The position numbers and the translations under genes were made by a program. From contig DWYK01000172.1 in NCBI GenBank assembly GCA_019118705.1, forward strand, positions 1 through 53,522: DNA of 53,522 nucleotides. The letters are read 5' to 3'. How positions within the stretch are numbered: the first letter of the stretch is position 1; each line of letters opens with the position of its first letter. The DNA comes from Candidatus Merdibacter merdigallinarum. GTDB lineage: Bacteria; Bacillota_I; Bacilli_A; Erysipelotrichales; Erysipelotrichaceae. This document shows, piece by piece, positions 9,101 through 16,447 of the stretch. The notes under the pieces were generated by a model. That model worked only from the letters and a program-made list of their open reading frames with translations. It made no database searches and was not told where the DNA came from.

Positions 9101-9824
9101 TCAGAGCGGATCGACCTTTCTTCTGCCGTCGGCACTGAACCATGCGTATGTCGCACAGCTGTCGTCGCTGCGCATCCGACAGTACAACCTCAGTCCGCTG
9201 ATACAGGATACGCTGATCCTCATCCATAACAACGAAAGCCGCATCCTGCAGAAAGGACGCGACTACACCGTGAGCGAAGATGGGACGAACGGGCACACCT
9301 ATACGTATACGCTGAAGGATGCGCTGTTTGCGCAGGAGGGCGTCTACCGCCTGCGCATCCTGTCGAGGGATGCGGCCGGCAATACCAGTGATTCTTTTGC
9401 CCCGGATAATGACGCTTCTCTGACGTTTGTCATCGACCGCAGCGCACCGAATATCGAATGGTTGCAGGAAAACGGGGAGGATGCGGGCCTGACGTGCACC
9501 TTTGCGATCAGTGATCACTATGCGCTTGCATCGGTTCGCTTTCGATACGATGGAAAAGAGCTGGAAGCGACCAAACAGGACGAGCGCTATACTTTGACGC
9601 TCCCTTATGAAAACGGAAAGTTGGAGATCACCGCCATCGATGCGGCCGGCAATCAGGCGAGCAGGTGCTTGTGGCATACGGCGCAGAGCGATGCCCCATC
9701 CAGGGCATCCATTCCCGAGACACCACAGCCGGTCCCTGCATTTCTTTTGCCGCTCATCCTCATAGGGATGCTCGCTGTGGGGGCGATGATCCTCGGAATG
9801 TATCGAAAAGTAAAAAAATCATAG
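6177..9824 (+). CDS. Large membrane-anchored Ig-like repeat surface protein
   Basis: The ATG at 6177 uses the GAGAGGAGG site at the end of the kinase gene. The 1215-residue product has a signal peptide (KKRGRSLRCLLIALFVLADLLP), many beta-sandwich repeats and a C-terminal membrane helix (LLPLILIGMLAVGAMILGMY) with a basic tail, so most of it lies outside the cell. Repeats are marked by D-x-AGN motifs (CDRAGNRQ, DAAGNRAI, SDRAGNTQ, RDAAGNTS, DAAGNQAS), each followed by a short strand and a D-R/Q-x-AP boundary. This is typical of bacterial Ig-like modules of about 90-100 residues. No enzyme motif or sortase signal is seen. Pairing with the kinase suggests a ligand-binding or stalk partner, which is inferred from gene order. 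Confidence 0.75.
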   Translation: MKKRGRSLRCLLIALFVLADLLPIQARTLPQERTAGIADGPAAGDTVVIDAIRMDTCWRNTPLSLTVEAHSETSRPLYYALWAEEIRWQSEPQLTVETNGTYVVLVNDVPQEAGSARQSATVSCIDTRPPKVTWEPLVDGWVSSQTLRVQAEDAQSGLADEPYSFDEGRSWQCSPTRTVSENGRYTVWVRDRCGNVQTAVIDVSNIDAQAPQLPEGAEIHLRPTNAAPSSTIVHHLLFGSYFSSMTVCVPYVDEGSGVAQIELFDAQGQLLAQAQGQGRQGEAQLVVSADENVRLLATPLTVRLIDHCGNVRSIAVTEENANVCSLRELLLETVRPTIQIGHEGGTLDEQGRLYDTPTLSFVVELADADAGLQAASVTVNEERLLQERWVEKQKKQATLTVELPATAKQEGENRLNVATVDHAGNRCEQTFVFYQDTTAPKILSATIDGADALKKESGYSLFPMAGAQLCVQTQDLFADAIEVELTMIAADGEKTVQRIAGDAQGMAVYSLPDGFKGVIELCAIDAVGNRSEVVTSAQMIVESDTAHAASAKTVLTLPKSEVQDAQGHPLYAHPITATLSLEDRHNGIRAVSWTLWTADGERIGQGAASMTSLLAAPDAMSDEEGVHWTVKESEQNLVLSLCGTIPLRAEGNAQRLELVWTDHGGHQSCERICFGIDRTSPQLRCTFADGGSVQGLFNDPQALMLRVSDVNIDLEQLRTELTVDGRVQLLQPVWKADGMGWQTSLLCAEDGGIQVRLSACDRAGNRQELITERFFIDRQAPRWQLTSERSLSDGPVNGSPVGWLTVQEPHFVADGIRLLPSPGTQLPMMGEWQRTAQGYRAALYFLQEGTYDFRILAQDAAGNRAIAEGASFILDQSAPLLRVLGIPEGAALRSLPIIEIRSSDAYTPDVSIRLSLQRTDGQSVKLPPLQKVAQEVFRLSLADGSEWADGSYRLTVTASDRAGNTQREEISFLVNQSGSTFLLPSALNHAYVAQLSSLRIRQYNLSPLIQDTLILIHNNESRILQKGRDYTVSEDGTNGHTYTYTLKDALFAQEGVYRLRILSRDAAGNTSDSFAPDNDASLTFVIDRSAPNIEWLQENGEDAGLTCTFAISDHYALASVRFRYDGKELEATKQDERYTLTLPYENGKLEITAIDAAGNQASRCLWHTAQSDAPSRASIPETPQPVPAFLLPLILIGMLAVGAMILGMYRKVKKS

Positions 9825-9865
9825 AGAAACGGAGTCTTTTCGTGGGCTTTTGATGCAAACTGCTG

Positions 9866-10064
9866 TATAATGGAGACAATGCTGAGCCGGGGAGGTGAAC
9901 GCGCTTTCAGCAAGCTTCTGCCGTGAGCGGCACATCCGTGCATCAAAAGCCCTGTCTGGTATGCGAGGGGTCAGAGAACAGCGGTCGGCTCACGAAAACG
10001 TCTGGCGGTATACGATCGGATGCGGAGGAATTCTTTCTCGCGGTTAGGCATTTCTAACTTTTAT
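9866..10064 (+). ncRNA. Candidate structured RNA between Ig-repeat gene and pflB
   Basis: This 317-nt gap has no convincing protein gene. A consensus -10 TATAAT (9866-9871) lacks a clear -35. The following 190 nt can form several helices: TGCTGA/TCAGCA (9880-9885 with 9908-9913), TGCCG/CGGCA (9919-9932) and an outer TGAGCCG/CGGCTCA (9883-9889 with 9986-9992). It ends in GTTAG/CTAAC followed by TTTT (about 10045-10064), a weak terminator. A perfect 14-bp inverted repeat, GGGCTTTTGATGCA (9844-9857) and TGCATCAAAAGCCC (9939-9952), spans the promoter. It lacks the GGAAGGAAGC loop of SRP RNA and I could not match a family. Confidence 0.35.
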
Positions 10065-10087
10065 GTGTGGATCTGCGGGTGTATCGG

Positions 10088-10116
10088 TTGATTCCGGAGG
10101 AAAGATTCCTTATAAT
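10088..10116 (+). promoter_or_regulatory. pflB promoter with dyad in spacer
   Basis: A -35 TTGATT (10088-10093) and -10 TATAAT (10111-10116) are separated by 17 nt. The spacer contains the dyad AGGAA-AGA-TTCCT (10098-10110), a possible repressor site. Confidence 0.75.
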
Positions 10117-10141
10117 ATCTAACGGGAGGTGCTTCGAGCAA

Positions 10142-12397
10142 ATGAATATTGAACGCAAAGAATGGGAAGGATTCAGCGGACGGATCTGGAAAGAAGAAGT
10201 CAATGTCCGTGATTTTATCCAGCATAACTACAAGCCGTATGACGGGGATGAGAGCTTTTTGGAAGGGCCGAGCGAGGCGACCGACAAGCTGTGGGGCGAA
10301 CTGCAGAAGCTGCAGAAGGAAGAGCGTGCCAAAGGCGGTGTCCTCGATATGGAGACCGAAGTCGTCTCATCGCTGACGGCTTACGGACCGGGCTATATCA
10401 AAGAAGAGTGGAAGGATCTGGAGAAGATCGTCGGCCTTCAGACCGATCAGCCGCTGAAGCGTGCATTCATGCCGTATGGCGGCATCAAGATGGCGGAGGA
10501 GGCCTGCACGACCTATGGCTATACGCCAAGCGAAAAACTGCACGAGATCTTTACGAAATATCATAAGACACACAACCAGGCGGTATTTGACGCTTATACG
10601 CCGGAGATGCGCTTAGCGCGCCGCAACAAGATCGTCACCGGTCTTCCGGATACGTATGGCCGCGGACGCATCGTCGGTGATTATCGCCGGGTGGCATTAT
10701 ACGGTATCGATTATCTGATCGAAGAGAAGGAAAAAGACAAAGCCAACTGCGGCTGTGGCACGATGACGGACGACATCATCCGGCAGCGCGAGGAACTGGC
10801 TGAGCAGATCAAGGCGCTGCACGGCATGAAAGAGATGGCTGCCATCTACGGCTATGACATCAGTCAGCCGGCCAAGAACGCACACGAGGCCTTCCAGTGG
10901 CTGTACTTTGCGTACCTGGCAGCGATCAAGACCCAGAACGGTGCGGCGATGTCGGTCGGACGTGTATCGACCTTCCTCGATATCTACATCGAACGTGACC
11001 TGGCAAACGGCACACTGACCGAAGCACAGGCACAGGAGCTGGTCGATCACATGACGATGAAGTTCCGCATGGTCAAATTCGCCCGTATCCCATCATACAA
11101 TCAGCTGTTTTCCGGCGACCCGGTATGGGCGACGCTGGATGTGGCCGGACTGGGAATGGACGGCCGTCATCAGGTAACGAAGACCTGCTTCCGTTTCCTG
11201 CACACGCTGGAAAACATGGGGCCGTCACCGGAACCGAACCTGACCGTGCTCTATTCATCCCGTCTGCCGGAGCCGTTTAAGAAGTATGCGGCGAAGATAT
11301 CCATTGCGACAAGCTCCGTTCAGTATGAAAACGATGATGTCATGCGTCCGGTATGGGGCGATGACTATGCGGTCTGCTGCTGTGTATCCGCAACGCAGAC
11401 CGGAAAGGAAATGCAGTTCTTCGGTGCCCGCGCCAACCTGGCAAAGTGTCTGCTGTATGCGATCAACGGCGGTGTGGACGAAAAGACCAAGGTGCAGGTC
11501 GGACCGGAGTACAAGCCGATCACGAGCGAATATCTGGATTATGATGAGGTCATGCATCGTTACGATGTCATGATGGAGTGGCTGGCCGATCTCTACGTCA
11601 ACATCCTGAACCTGATTCAGTACATGCATGACAAGTATTATTATGAGGCAACACAGATGGCATTGATCGATACGAACGTCCGCCGTACGTTTGCGACCGG
11701 AATCGCCGGCTTCTCGCATGTGGTCGATTCCCTGAGCGCGATCAAGTATGCCAAGGTGAAGACGATCCGCGATGCGGACGGTCTGGTCGTCGACTACGAA
11801 GTGGAAGGCGACTTCCCGCGCTATGGAAACGATGACGACCGTGCGGATGACATCGCCGTATGGCTGCTGAAGACCTTCATGGGCAAGATCGAGAAGCGTC
11901 ATACATACCGCGATTCCGAGCCGACGACATCGATCCTGACGATCACATCCAATGTCGTCTATGGAAAGGCGACCGGAGCGATGCCGGATGGACGCAAGGC
12001 CGGTGAACCGCTGTCGCCGGGTGCGAATCCGTCTTACGGTGCAGAACAGAACGGTCTGCTGGCTTCTTTGAACTCGGTTGCCAAGCTGCCGTATGAGTAC
12101 GCACTGGACGGCATTTCCAACACGCAGACGATCAACCCGGGCGCGTTGGGTCATGATGAGGCAGAACGTATCGACAATCTCGTTCGTGCGATGGATGGTT
12201 ACTTCGATCAGGGCGCACATCATCTCAACGTCAATGTCTTCGGCGTGGAGAAGCTCAAGGATGCGATGGAACATCCGGAAAAAGAGGAATACGCGAACTT
12301 TACGATCCGCGTATCCGGTTACGCGGTCAAGTTCATCGACCTGACGCGTGAACAGCAGCTGGACGTCATCGCGCGTACCTGCCACGAACATCTCTAA
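10142..12397 (+). CDS. pflB: Pyruvate formate-lyase (formate C-acetyltransferase)
   Basis: The 751-residue glycyl radical enzyme converts pyruvate and CoA to acetyl-CoA and formate in the anaerobic cytoplasm. The start at 10142 ([11 protein letters not shown]) is the usual PflB N-terminus and follows GGGAGGTG. The in-frame ATG at 10067 would add a non-conserved tail and lies upstream of the promoter. The paired active-site cysteines lie in the [21 protein letters not shown] region (near residues 415-435). The glycyl radical site is RVSGYAV about 30 residues from the C-terminus. pflA, encoding its radical-SAM activase, follows 71 nt downstream. A small hairpin between the two may lower pflA expression relative to pflB. 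Confidence 0.97.
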   Translation: MNIERKEWEGFSGRIWKEEVNVRDFIQHNYKPYDGDESFLEGPSEATDKLWGELQKLQKEERAKGGVLDMETEVVSSLTAYGPGYIKEEWKDLEKIVGLQTDQPLKRAFMPYGGIKMAEEACTTYGYTPSEKLHEIFTKYHKTHNQAVFDAYTPEMRLARRNKIVTGLPDTYGRGRIVGDYRRVALYGIDYLIEEKEKDKANCGCGTMTDDIIRQREELAEQIKALHGMKEMAAIYGYDISQPAKNAHEAFQWLYFAYLAAIKTQNGAAMSVGRVSTFLDIYIERDLANGTLTEAQAQELVDHMTMKFRMVKFARIPSYNQLFSGDPVWATLDVAGLGMDGRHQVTKTCFRFLHTLENMGPSPEPNLTVLYSSRLPEPFKKYAAKISIATSSVQYENDDVMRPVWGDDYAVCCCVSATQTGKEMQFFGARANLAKCLLYAINGGVDEKTKVQVGPEYKPITSEYLDYDEVMHRYDVMMEWLADLYVNILNLIQYMHDKYYYEATQMALIDTNVRRTFATGIAGFSHVVDSLSAIKYAKVKTIRDADGLVVDYEVEGDFPRYGNDDDRADDIAVWLLKTFMGKIEKRHTYRDSEPTTSILTITSNVVYGKATGAMPDGRKAGEPLSPGANPSYGAEQNGLLASLNSVAKLPYEYALDGISNTQTINPGALGHDEAERIDNLVRAMDGYFDQGAHHLNVNVFGVEKLKDAMEHPEKEEYANFTIRVSGYAVKFIDLTREQQLDVIARTCHEHL

Positions 12398-12421
12398 GCC
12401 GTAAGCGAAAATGGCTGCACA

Positions 12422-12451
12422 AGGTTTGTTTTTCGACAAACAGACCTTTTT
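12422..12451 (+). terminator. Weak intercistronic hairpin between pflB and pflA
   Basis: GTTTGT (12424-12429) and ACAAAC (12436-12441) form a 6-bp stem, and a CCTTTTT run follows. It is probably a leaky terminator or mRNA-stability element that sets the pflB:pflA ratio. Confidence 0.35.
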
Positions 12452-12468
12452 CAAAGGAGGAAACAATT

Positions 12469-13239
12469 ATGGGAGAGCATAAAGGCGCACTGCATTCCAT
12501 CGAGACCTTCGGATCGGTCGACGGTCCGGGCATTCGCTACGTCATCTTTCTGCAGGGCTGTGCGATGCGCTGTCAGTTCTGTCACAACGCAGACACCTGG
12601 CAGATGCGAAACGGCGAAGCCGATGCGAAAGACGTGCTGCAGCGGGCCCTTCGTTACCGCAGCTACTGGCGCGGCGGGGGCGGCATCACCGTCAGCGGCG
12701 GGGAACCGCTGCTGCAGATCGATTTTCTGCTGGATCTGTTTGAAGAGGCAAAAAAGCAGGGCATCCACACCGTCATCGACACATGCGGGCAGCCGTTTAC
12801 CAGAGAAGAGCCGTTCTTTTCCAAATTCAAAGCGCTGATGACAAACACCGACCTGGTGCTGCTCGACATCAAGCACATCGACAGCGAACAGCATCGAACG
12901 CTGACCGGCTGGGGCAATGAGAACATCCTGGACATGGCCCGCTGGCTTTCCTCGATCGGCAAGCCGGTGTGGATCCGCCACGTGCTGGTCCCACAGCGAA
13001 ACGACAGCGATGAGGACCTGCGCCGCCTGGATGCCTTTGTCCGAACACTTTCCAATGTGGAACGCTTTGAAGTGCTGCCTTATCACACGCTGGGGGTCTA
13101 CAAATGGAAAGAACTGGGCATTCCCTATCCGCTGGAAGGCATCGATCCGCCCACAGAGGAGCAGATCGCACATGCCAATGAGCTGCTGCATACAGCCGAT
13201 TATCAAGGATTTCGCAAATCAGAAACAAAAAAAGATTAG
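12469..13239 (+). CDS. pflA: Pyruvate formate-lyase activating enzyme (radical SAM)
   Basis: The 256-residue protein contains the radical-SAM cluster motif CxxxCxxC in GCAMRCQFCHNADTW (near residues 27-41), preceded by ETFGSVDGPGIRYVIFLQG, the activase hallmark. SAM-binding GGGITVSGGEPLLQ follows near 65-78. It uses S-adenosylmethionine and a [4Fe-4S] cluster to install the glycyl radical on PflB. Length and motifs are standard for PflA. The ATG at 12469 has the strong site AAAGGAGGAAACAATT. Its position behind pflB supports the specific assignment over other glycyl radical activases. Confidence 0.96.
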   Translation: MGEHKGALHSIETFGSVDGPGIRYVIFLQGCAMRCQFCHNADTWQMRNGEADAKDVLQRALRYRSYWRGGGGITVSGGEPLLQIDFLLDLFEEAKKQGIHTVIDTCGQPFTREEPFFSKFKALMTNTDLVLLDIKHIDSEQHRTLTGWGNENILDMARWLSSIGKPVWIRHVLVPQRNDSDEDLRRLDAFVRTLSNVERFEVLPYHTLGVYKWKELGIPYPLEGIDPPTEEQIAHANELLHTADYQGFRKSETKKD

Positions 13240-13291
13240 CCAAAACTAACTTTTTTGATAAAAAAGACTGGTATTCTGTCCACAGCTGTGT

Positions 13292-13492
13292 TATACTGTA
13301 ACCAGTTAGACAAGGGTAACTAATAACGGGGTTTACAGCCAACAACCAATTTGTCATGTGCGGATCCTCTCAACAACCTCAACGAACCGTTACATGCGCA
13401 ACTTCTCCTGTGACAGCTGCACTTGGATAACGATTTACAGCTTGCGAAACTTTACAACCAGATAAAAGAGCCCCTGATCGGGCTCTTTTATC
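13292..13492 (+). ncRNA. Candidate small RNA or attenuator before the GTPase-nuclease gene
   Basis: An extended -10 TGTTATACT (TATACT at 13292-13297) starts a transcript that would end at a perfect 13-bp hairpin GATAAAAGAGCCC/GGGCTCTTTTATC (13461-13473 with 13480-13492). Internal helices include CATGTGCGG/CCGTTACATG with one bulge, around a CU/CA-rich loop, and CGCAA/TTGCG. A 24-codon ORF (13356-13430, MCGSSQQPQRTV...) lies inside but has no visible Shine-Dalgarno. A second promoter follows the terminator, so this may be an independent small RNA rather than a leader of the next gene. Confidence 0.5.
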
Positions 13493-13536
13493 TGTCCTGT
13501 CCCTGGGGATCTTTCGTCGACGCTTCCAACATTCTG

Positions 13537-13545
13537 TGGTATGAT
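13537..13545 (+). promoter_or_regulatory. Extended -10 promoter of the GTPase-nuclease gene
   Basis: TGGTATGAT is an extended -10 element (TATGAT at 13540-13545) lying between the upstream terminator and the start codon at 13581. No good -35 is seen, which is usual for extended -10 promoters. Confidence 0.5.
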
Positions 13546-13580
13546 AGATGCGTTCATTCGTAGGAAAGAAGGGGAAGACC

Positions 13581-16214
13581 ATGACAGCTTCAGAAACGCA
13601 GAGCGGAACAAGAGCACGGGAAACACAGATCGCACTGGGACTGCTGGCTCATGTGGATGCGGGAAAGACGACGCTGAGCGAGGGGCTTCTGTATCTGAGC
13701 GGCGCGATCCGCAAACGGGGCCGGGTCGATCATGGAGACAGTGCACTGGATTATGATCGTCAGGAACAGGCTCGCGGGATCACCATCTATGCCAAAGAAG
13801 CGTACATCACGCATCACGGGCACGGGTACACGCTGCTGGATACGCCGGGCCATGTGGATTTTTCCGCAGAGATGGAACGGACGCTGTCGGTGCTGGATTA
13901 TGCACTGGTGGTCATCAGCGCACTGGATGGCGTACAGGCCCATACCCGGACCATCTGGCAGCTGCTGGATCGCTATCAGATCCCCACGTTCATCTTTGTC
14001 AACAAGATGGACATCGCACATGACTCAAAAGAGGAACTGCTCGCAGAGCTGCAGCAGGAGCTCGATCCCCACTGTGTGCAGTTTTATCCGCACAACGATG
14101 CGCGGGATGAGGAAGCGGCCCTGTGCGATGATGACATGCTGGAACGGTTTCTGGCACAGGGGTCACTGCAGGAGGAAGAATTGACGGCGCTGATCCGGGA
14201 GCGCCGTCTGTTTCCGGTCTTTTTCGGCTCCGCCTTGCGGCTGGATGGTGTGGAAGCACTGCTGGATGCGCTGGATGCCCATACCTGCATGCCGGAATAT
14301 CCGGAGGTCTTTGGCGCCCGGATCTTCAAGGTCAGCAGTGATGAACAGGGCAACCGGCTGACCCATCTGAAGATCACCGGCGGCTCGCTGCGGGTGAAGA
14401 CCCGACTGTATCAGGAAGAGAAGGCCGATCAGCTGCGCCGTTACTGCGGCAGGGGCTATGAAATGCTTCCGGAGGCATCGGCCGGTATGATCGTCGCCGT
14501 GAAGGGCCTTCGTTCGCTGTATCCCGGAGAGGGGCTGGGGGCAGAGAGCGAAGCGATCCATCCGGTACTGACGCCGTATATGACGTATCAGCTGTACCCG
14601 GTGAGCGGCGGGGACCTGACCCAGCTGACCACGGCCTGCCGCCAGCTGGCACAGGAGGATCCGCTGCTGCATGTCACATTGTCTGCCGACCAAAAGCATC
14701 TGTATCTGCAGCTGATGGGAGAGATCCAGTGTGAGGTGCTCCTTCAACAGTTGAAAGACCGCTTTGGCATGGAGGTTCGCGTCGATGAAGGCAGCGTGCT
14801 CTACAAAGAGACGCTGGCAGAGCCGGTGGAAGGCGTCGGGCACTTTGAACCGCTGCGCCACTATGCGGAAGTGCATGTGCTGCTGGAGCCTCTGCCGCCG
14901 GGAAGCGGGATCGAGGTCGCCAGCCGCTGTTCACAGGATGTGCTGGCTGCCTCCTGGCAGCGTCTGATCCTGTCCCACATCTGTGAAAAGGAACATGTCG
15001 GTGTGCTGGGCGGCTTTTTGATCAGTGATCTGCGCATCACGCTGCTCAGCGGGAAAGCCCATCTGAAGCATACGGAAGGCGGTGATTTCCGCGAAGCGGT
15101 GTACCGGGCGATCCGCCAGGGCCTGCGCAGAGGAAAGAGCGTGCTGCTGGAACCGTATGGCAGCTTTCGCCTGGAAGTAAACGAGGAGAGCCTCAGCCGC
15201 GTCATATATGAGATCGAGCGCATCGACGGACAGTTTCAGCTGCAGGCATCGGATCTTGGCATGAGCGTACTGTCCGGCAGTGCACCGTTGGCGGGCCTGC
15301 AGAAGCTGGCCAGAGAGCTGCCTTCTCATACCAGGGGACGCGGACGTCTCTATCATACCTTTGACCGTTATCTGCCATGCCGTCACGCACAGGACGTGCT
15401 GGAAGCGCGTGCCTATGACTGTGACCGCGATGTCCAGGAGCCTTGTGGGTCGATCTTCTGCGCACAGGGCGCCGGCTTTTATGTGCCGTGGGATGAGGTG
15501 GAGAACTACATGCATCTGCCCTATGCCTATGTGCCAGAGCAGGAGGCGCCATCGCCGCGTCCGCATGCGGATACCTGTTCCTCCTCCCGTTCGACGGCAG
15601 CGAGCGACGAGGAACTGGAGGCGATCTTTGCGCGCACCTATGGAACGAAAAAGAAGAAGGTCAGCGACCGGGAGAGCTATGCGCGCCATGAACAGCAGCG
15701 CGCATCCGCACAGACCCGGCTGTTGCCGGAATGTCTGCTGGTCGACGGCTATAACATCATCCACGACTGGGAGGAACTGCAGACGATCGCCGTGAGCGAT
15801 CTGGCCGCGGCCCGTCATCGGCTCATCGATCTGATGTGCAGTTACCAGGGCTATCGCCGTTGTACCCTCATCCTCGTCTTTGACGCATATCAGGTAAAGG
15901 ATCAGGGAACGACGATGCAGCAGGTCGACAACATTTATGTCGTCTACACCAAAACGGCCCAGACGGCAGACAGCTATATCGAGCAGGCGACCCATCGCCT
16001 GGCTGAAGAGTATCGGGTGAGCGTCGCCACTTCGGACGGTCTGGAACAGCTGATCGCCATCGGGCAGGGCGCCATGCGGATCTCCGCCCGCGGCCTGCGG
16101 GAAGAGCTGATCCGTCTGCGGGCACAGGGCGAGGAAGCGGCATCCGCCTATCGAAGCAGCGGCTTTTCGCAGCCGCTGGCCGAGCTGCGAAACTGGGAAA
16201 AAGAGGATTCCTGA
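13581..16214 (+). CDS. TetM-like ribosome-protection GTPase fused to YacP/Rae1-like NYN nuclease
   Basis: This 877-residue protein has an EF-G/TetM-type body (about 1-640). Its GTPase motifs are AHVDAGKTT (G1), RGITI (G2), DTPGH (G3), NKMD (G4) and GSAL (G5), followed by domain II and IV/V-like regions. After a Ser/charged linker the last 165 residues are a NYN nuclease domain closely resembling YacP/Rae1: LLVDGYNIIHDW, LILVFDAY, ATSDGLEQ and GQGAMRISARGL. TetM-type factors bind the ribosomal A site to dislodge tetracycline, and Rae1 cuts mRNA in the A site, so the fusion would bring both to one place. The start at 13581 follows GAAGGGGAAG. Tetracycline resistance itself is not shown; many such proteins are housekeeping factors. 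Confidence 0.85.
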   Translation: MTASETQSGTRARETQIALGLLAHVDAGKTTLSEGLLYLSGAIRKRGRVDHGDSALDYDRQEQARGITIYAKEAYITHHGHGYTLLDTPGHVDFSAEMERTLSVLDYALVVISALDGVQAHTRTIWQLLDRYQIPTFIFVNKMDIAHDSKEELLAELQQELDPHCVQFYPHNDARDEEAALCDDDMLERFLAQGSLQEEELTALIRERRLFPVFFGSALRLDGVEALLDALDAHTCMPEYPEVFGARIFKVSSDEQGNRLTHLKITGGSLRVKTRLYQEEKADQLRRYCGRGYEMLPEASAGMIVAVKGLRSLYPGEGLGAESEAIHPVLTPYMTYQLYPVSGGDLTQLTTACRQLAQEDPLLHVTLSADQKHLYLQLMGEIQCEVLLQQLKDRFGMEVRVDEGSVLYKETLAEPVEGVGHFEPLRHYAEVHVLLEPLPPGSGIEVASRCSQDVLAASWQRLILSHICEKEHVGVLGGFLISDLRITLLSGKAHLKHTEGGDFREAVYRAIRQGLRRGKSVLLEPYGSFRLEVNEESLSRVIYEIERIDGQFQLQASDLGMSVLSGSAPLAGLQKLARELPSHTRGRGRLYHTFDRYLPCRHAQDVLEARAYDCDRDVQEPCGSIFCAQGAGFYVPWDEVENYMHLPYAYVPEQEAPSPRPHADTCSSSRSTAASDEELEAIFARTYGTKKKKVSDRESYARHEQQRASAQTRLLPECLLVDGYNIIHDWEELQTIAVSDLAAARHRLIDLMCSYQGYRRCTLILVFDAYQVKDQGTTMQQVDNIYVVYTKTAQTADSYIEQATHRLAEEYRVSVATSDGLEQLIAIGQGAMRISARGLREELIRLRAQGEEAASAYRSSGFSQPLAELRNWEKEDS

Positions 16215-16222
16215 ATCTCTGA

Positions 16223-16265
16223 GAAAACGCATGCCAGCCATGTTCTGCGCATGCGTTTTGTTTCC
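16223..16265 (+). terminator. Terminator of the GTPase-nuclease gene
   Basis: AAAACGCATG pairs with CATGCGTTTT, with a TTTTG tail, directly after the stop codon. Confidence 0.8.
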
Positions 16266-16306
16266 GCAATTTTTTTGTGTTCCTCTTGTCCGAACCGCAC
16301 ATATTT

Positions 16307-16316
16307 GTGATATAAT
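16307..16316 (+). promoter_or_regulatory. Extended -10 promoter of the corA leader
   Basis: TGTGATATAAT contains the extended form TG-A-TATAAT (TATAAT at 16311-16316). A TTGTCC at 16286-16291 is 19 nt upstream, a long spacing. Transcription would start near 16323, giving a leader of about 125 nt. Confidence 0.6.
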
Positions 16317-16344
16317 AGCCGAGGAATGAAAGAAGGTGTTGTAT

Positions 16345-16419
16345 ATGGCTCCTGAGCCCGAAGCAAATTACCCGCTAGAACAGACAAGACAAAAGACACA
16401 GGAGGCATATGCAAGATGA
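16345..16419 (+). CDS. Upstream leader peptide of corA (24 aa, Pro/Glu-rich start)
   Basis: The 24-codon ORF begins MAPEPEANYPLEQ and ends EAYAR, with an AAGAAGGTG site at suitable distance. The alternating Pro and acidic residues at the N-terminus resemble the magnesium-sensing leader MgtL of enterobacteria, where such sequences destabilise ribosomes at low Mg2+. The stop codon (16417-16419) sits in the loop of a hairpin whose 3' arm can alternatively pair with the corA ribosome binding site. I infer a regulatory rather than a structural product. Confidence 0.55.
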   Translation: MAPEPEANYPLEQTRQKTQEAYAR

Positions 16420-16439
16420 TCCTCCTGTAAAAAAGGAGG
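16398..16439 (+). promoter_or_regulatory. Mutually exclusive hairpins controlling the corA ribosome binding site
   Basis: Three segments compete. A is ACAGGAGG (16398-16405, in the 3' part of the leader ORF), B is CCTCCTGT (16421-16428) and C is AGGAGG (16434-16439, the corA Shine-Dalgarno). A:B is a perfect 8-bp stem with a 15-nt loop and leaves C free. B:C is a 6-bp stem with a 7-nt loop and hides the ribosome binding site. Ribosome movement over A during translation of the leader peptide would shift the balance. Confidence 0.6.
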
Positions 16440-16447
16440 AAGAAAAC

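Noticed and set aside
9866-10064. SRP (4.5S) RNA, 6S RNA or ZTP ('pfl motif') riboswitch upstream of pflB
   Set aside because: The GGAAGGAAGC SRP loop is absent, ends do not close into a 6S rod, and the ZTP core blocks are not present despite a similar CCGGGGAG stretch. Left as an unassigned candidate.
12422-12451. Full terminator separating pflB from pflA
   Set aside because: The stem is only 6 bp and the U-run is offset, so read-through is expected; treated as a weak attenuating hairpin within one operon.
13581-16214. Acquired tet(M)/tet(W) resistance gene on a mobile element
   Set aside because: The NYN fusion, matching base composition and lack of any integrase or conjugation genes argue for a resident chromosomal gene rather than a transferred resistance determinant.
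16322-16447. M-box or yybP-ykoY riboswitch in the corA leader
   Set aside because: A TATATGGCTCCT stretch looks M-box-like, but the leader is too short and the other conserved M-box blocks and the manganese-motif core are missing. The leader peptide/hairpin model explains it better.
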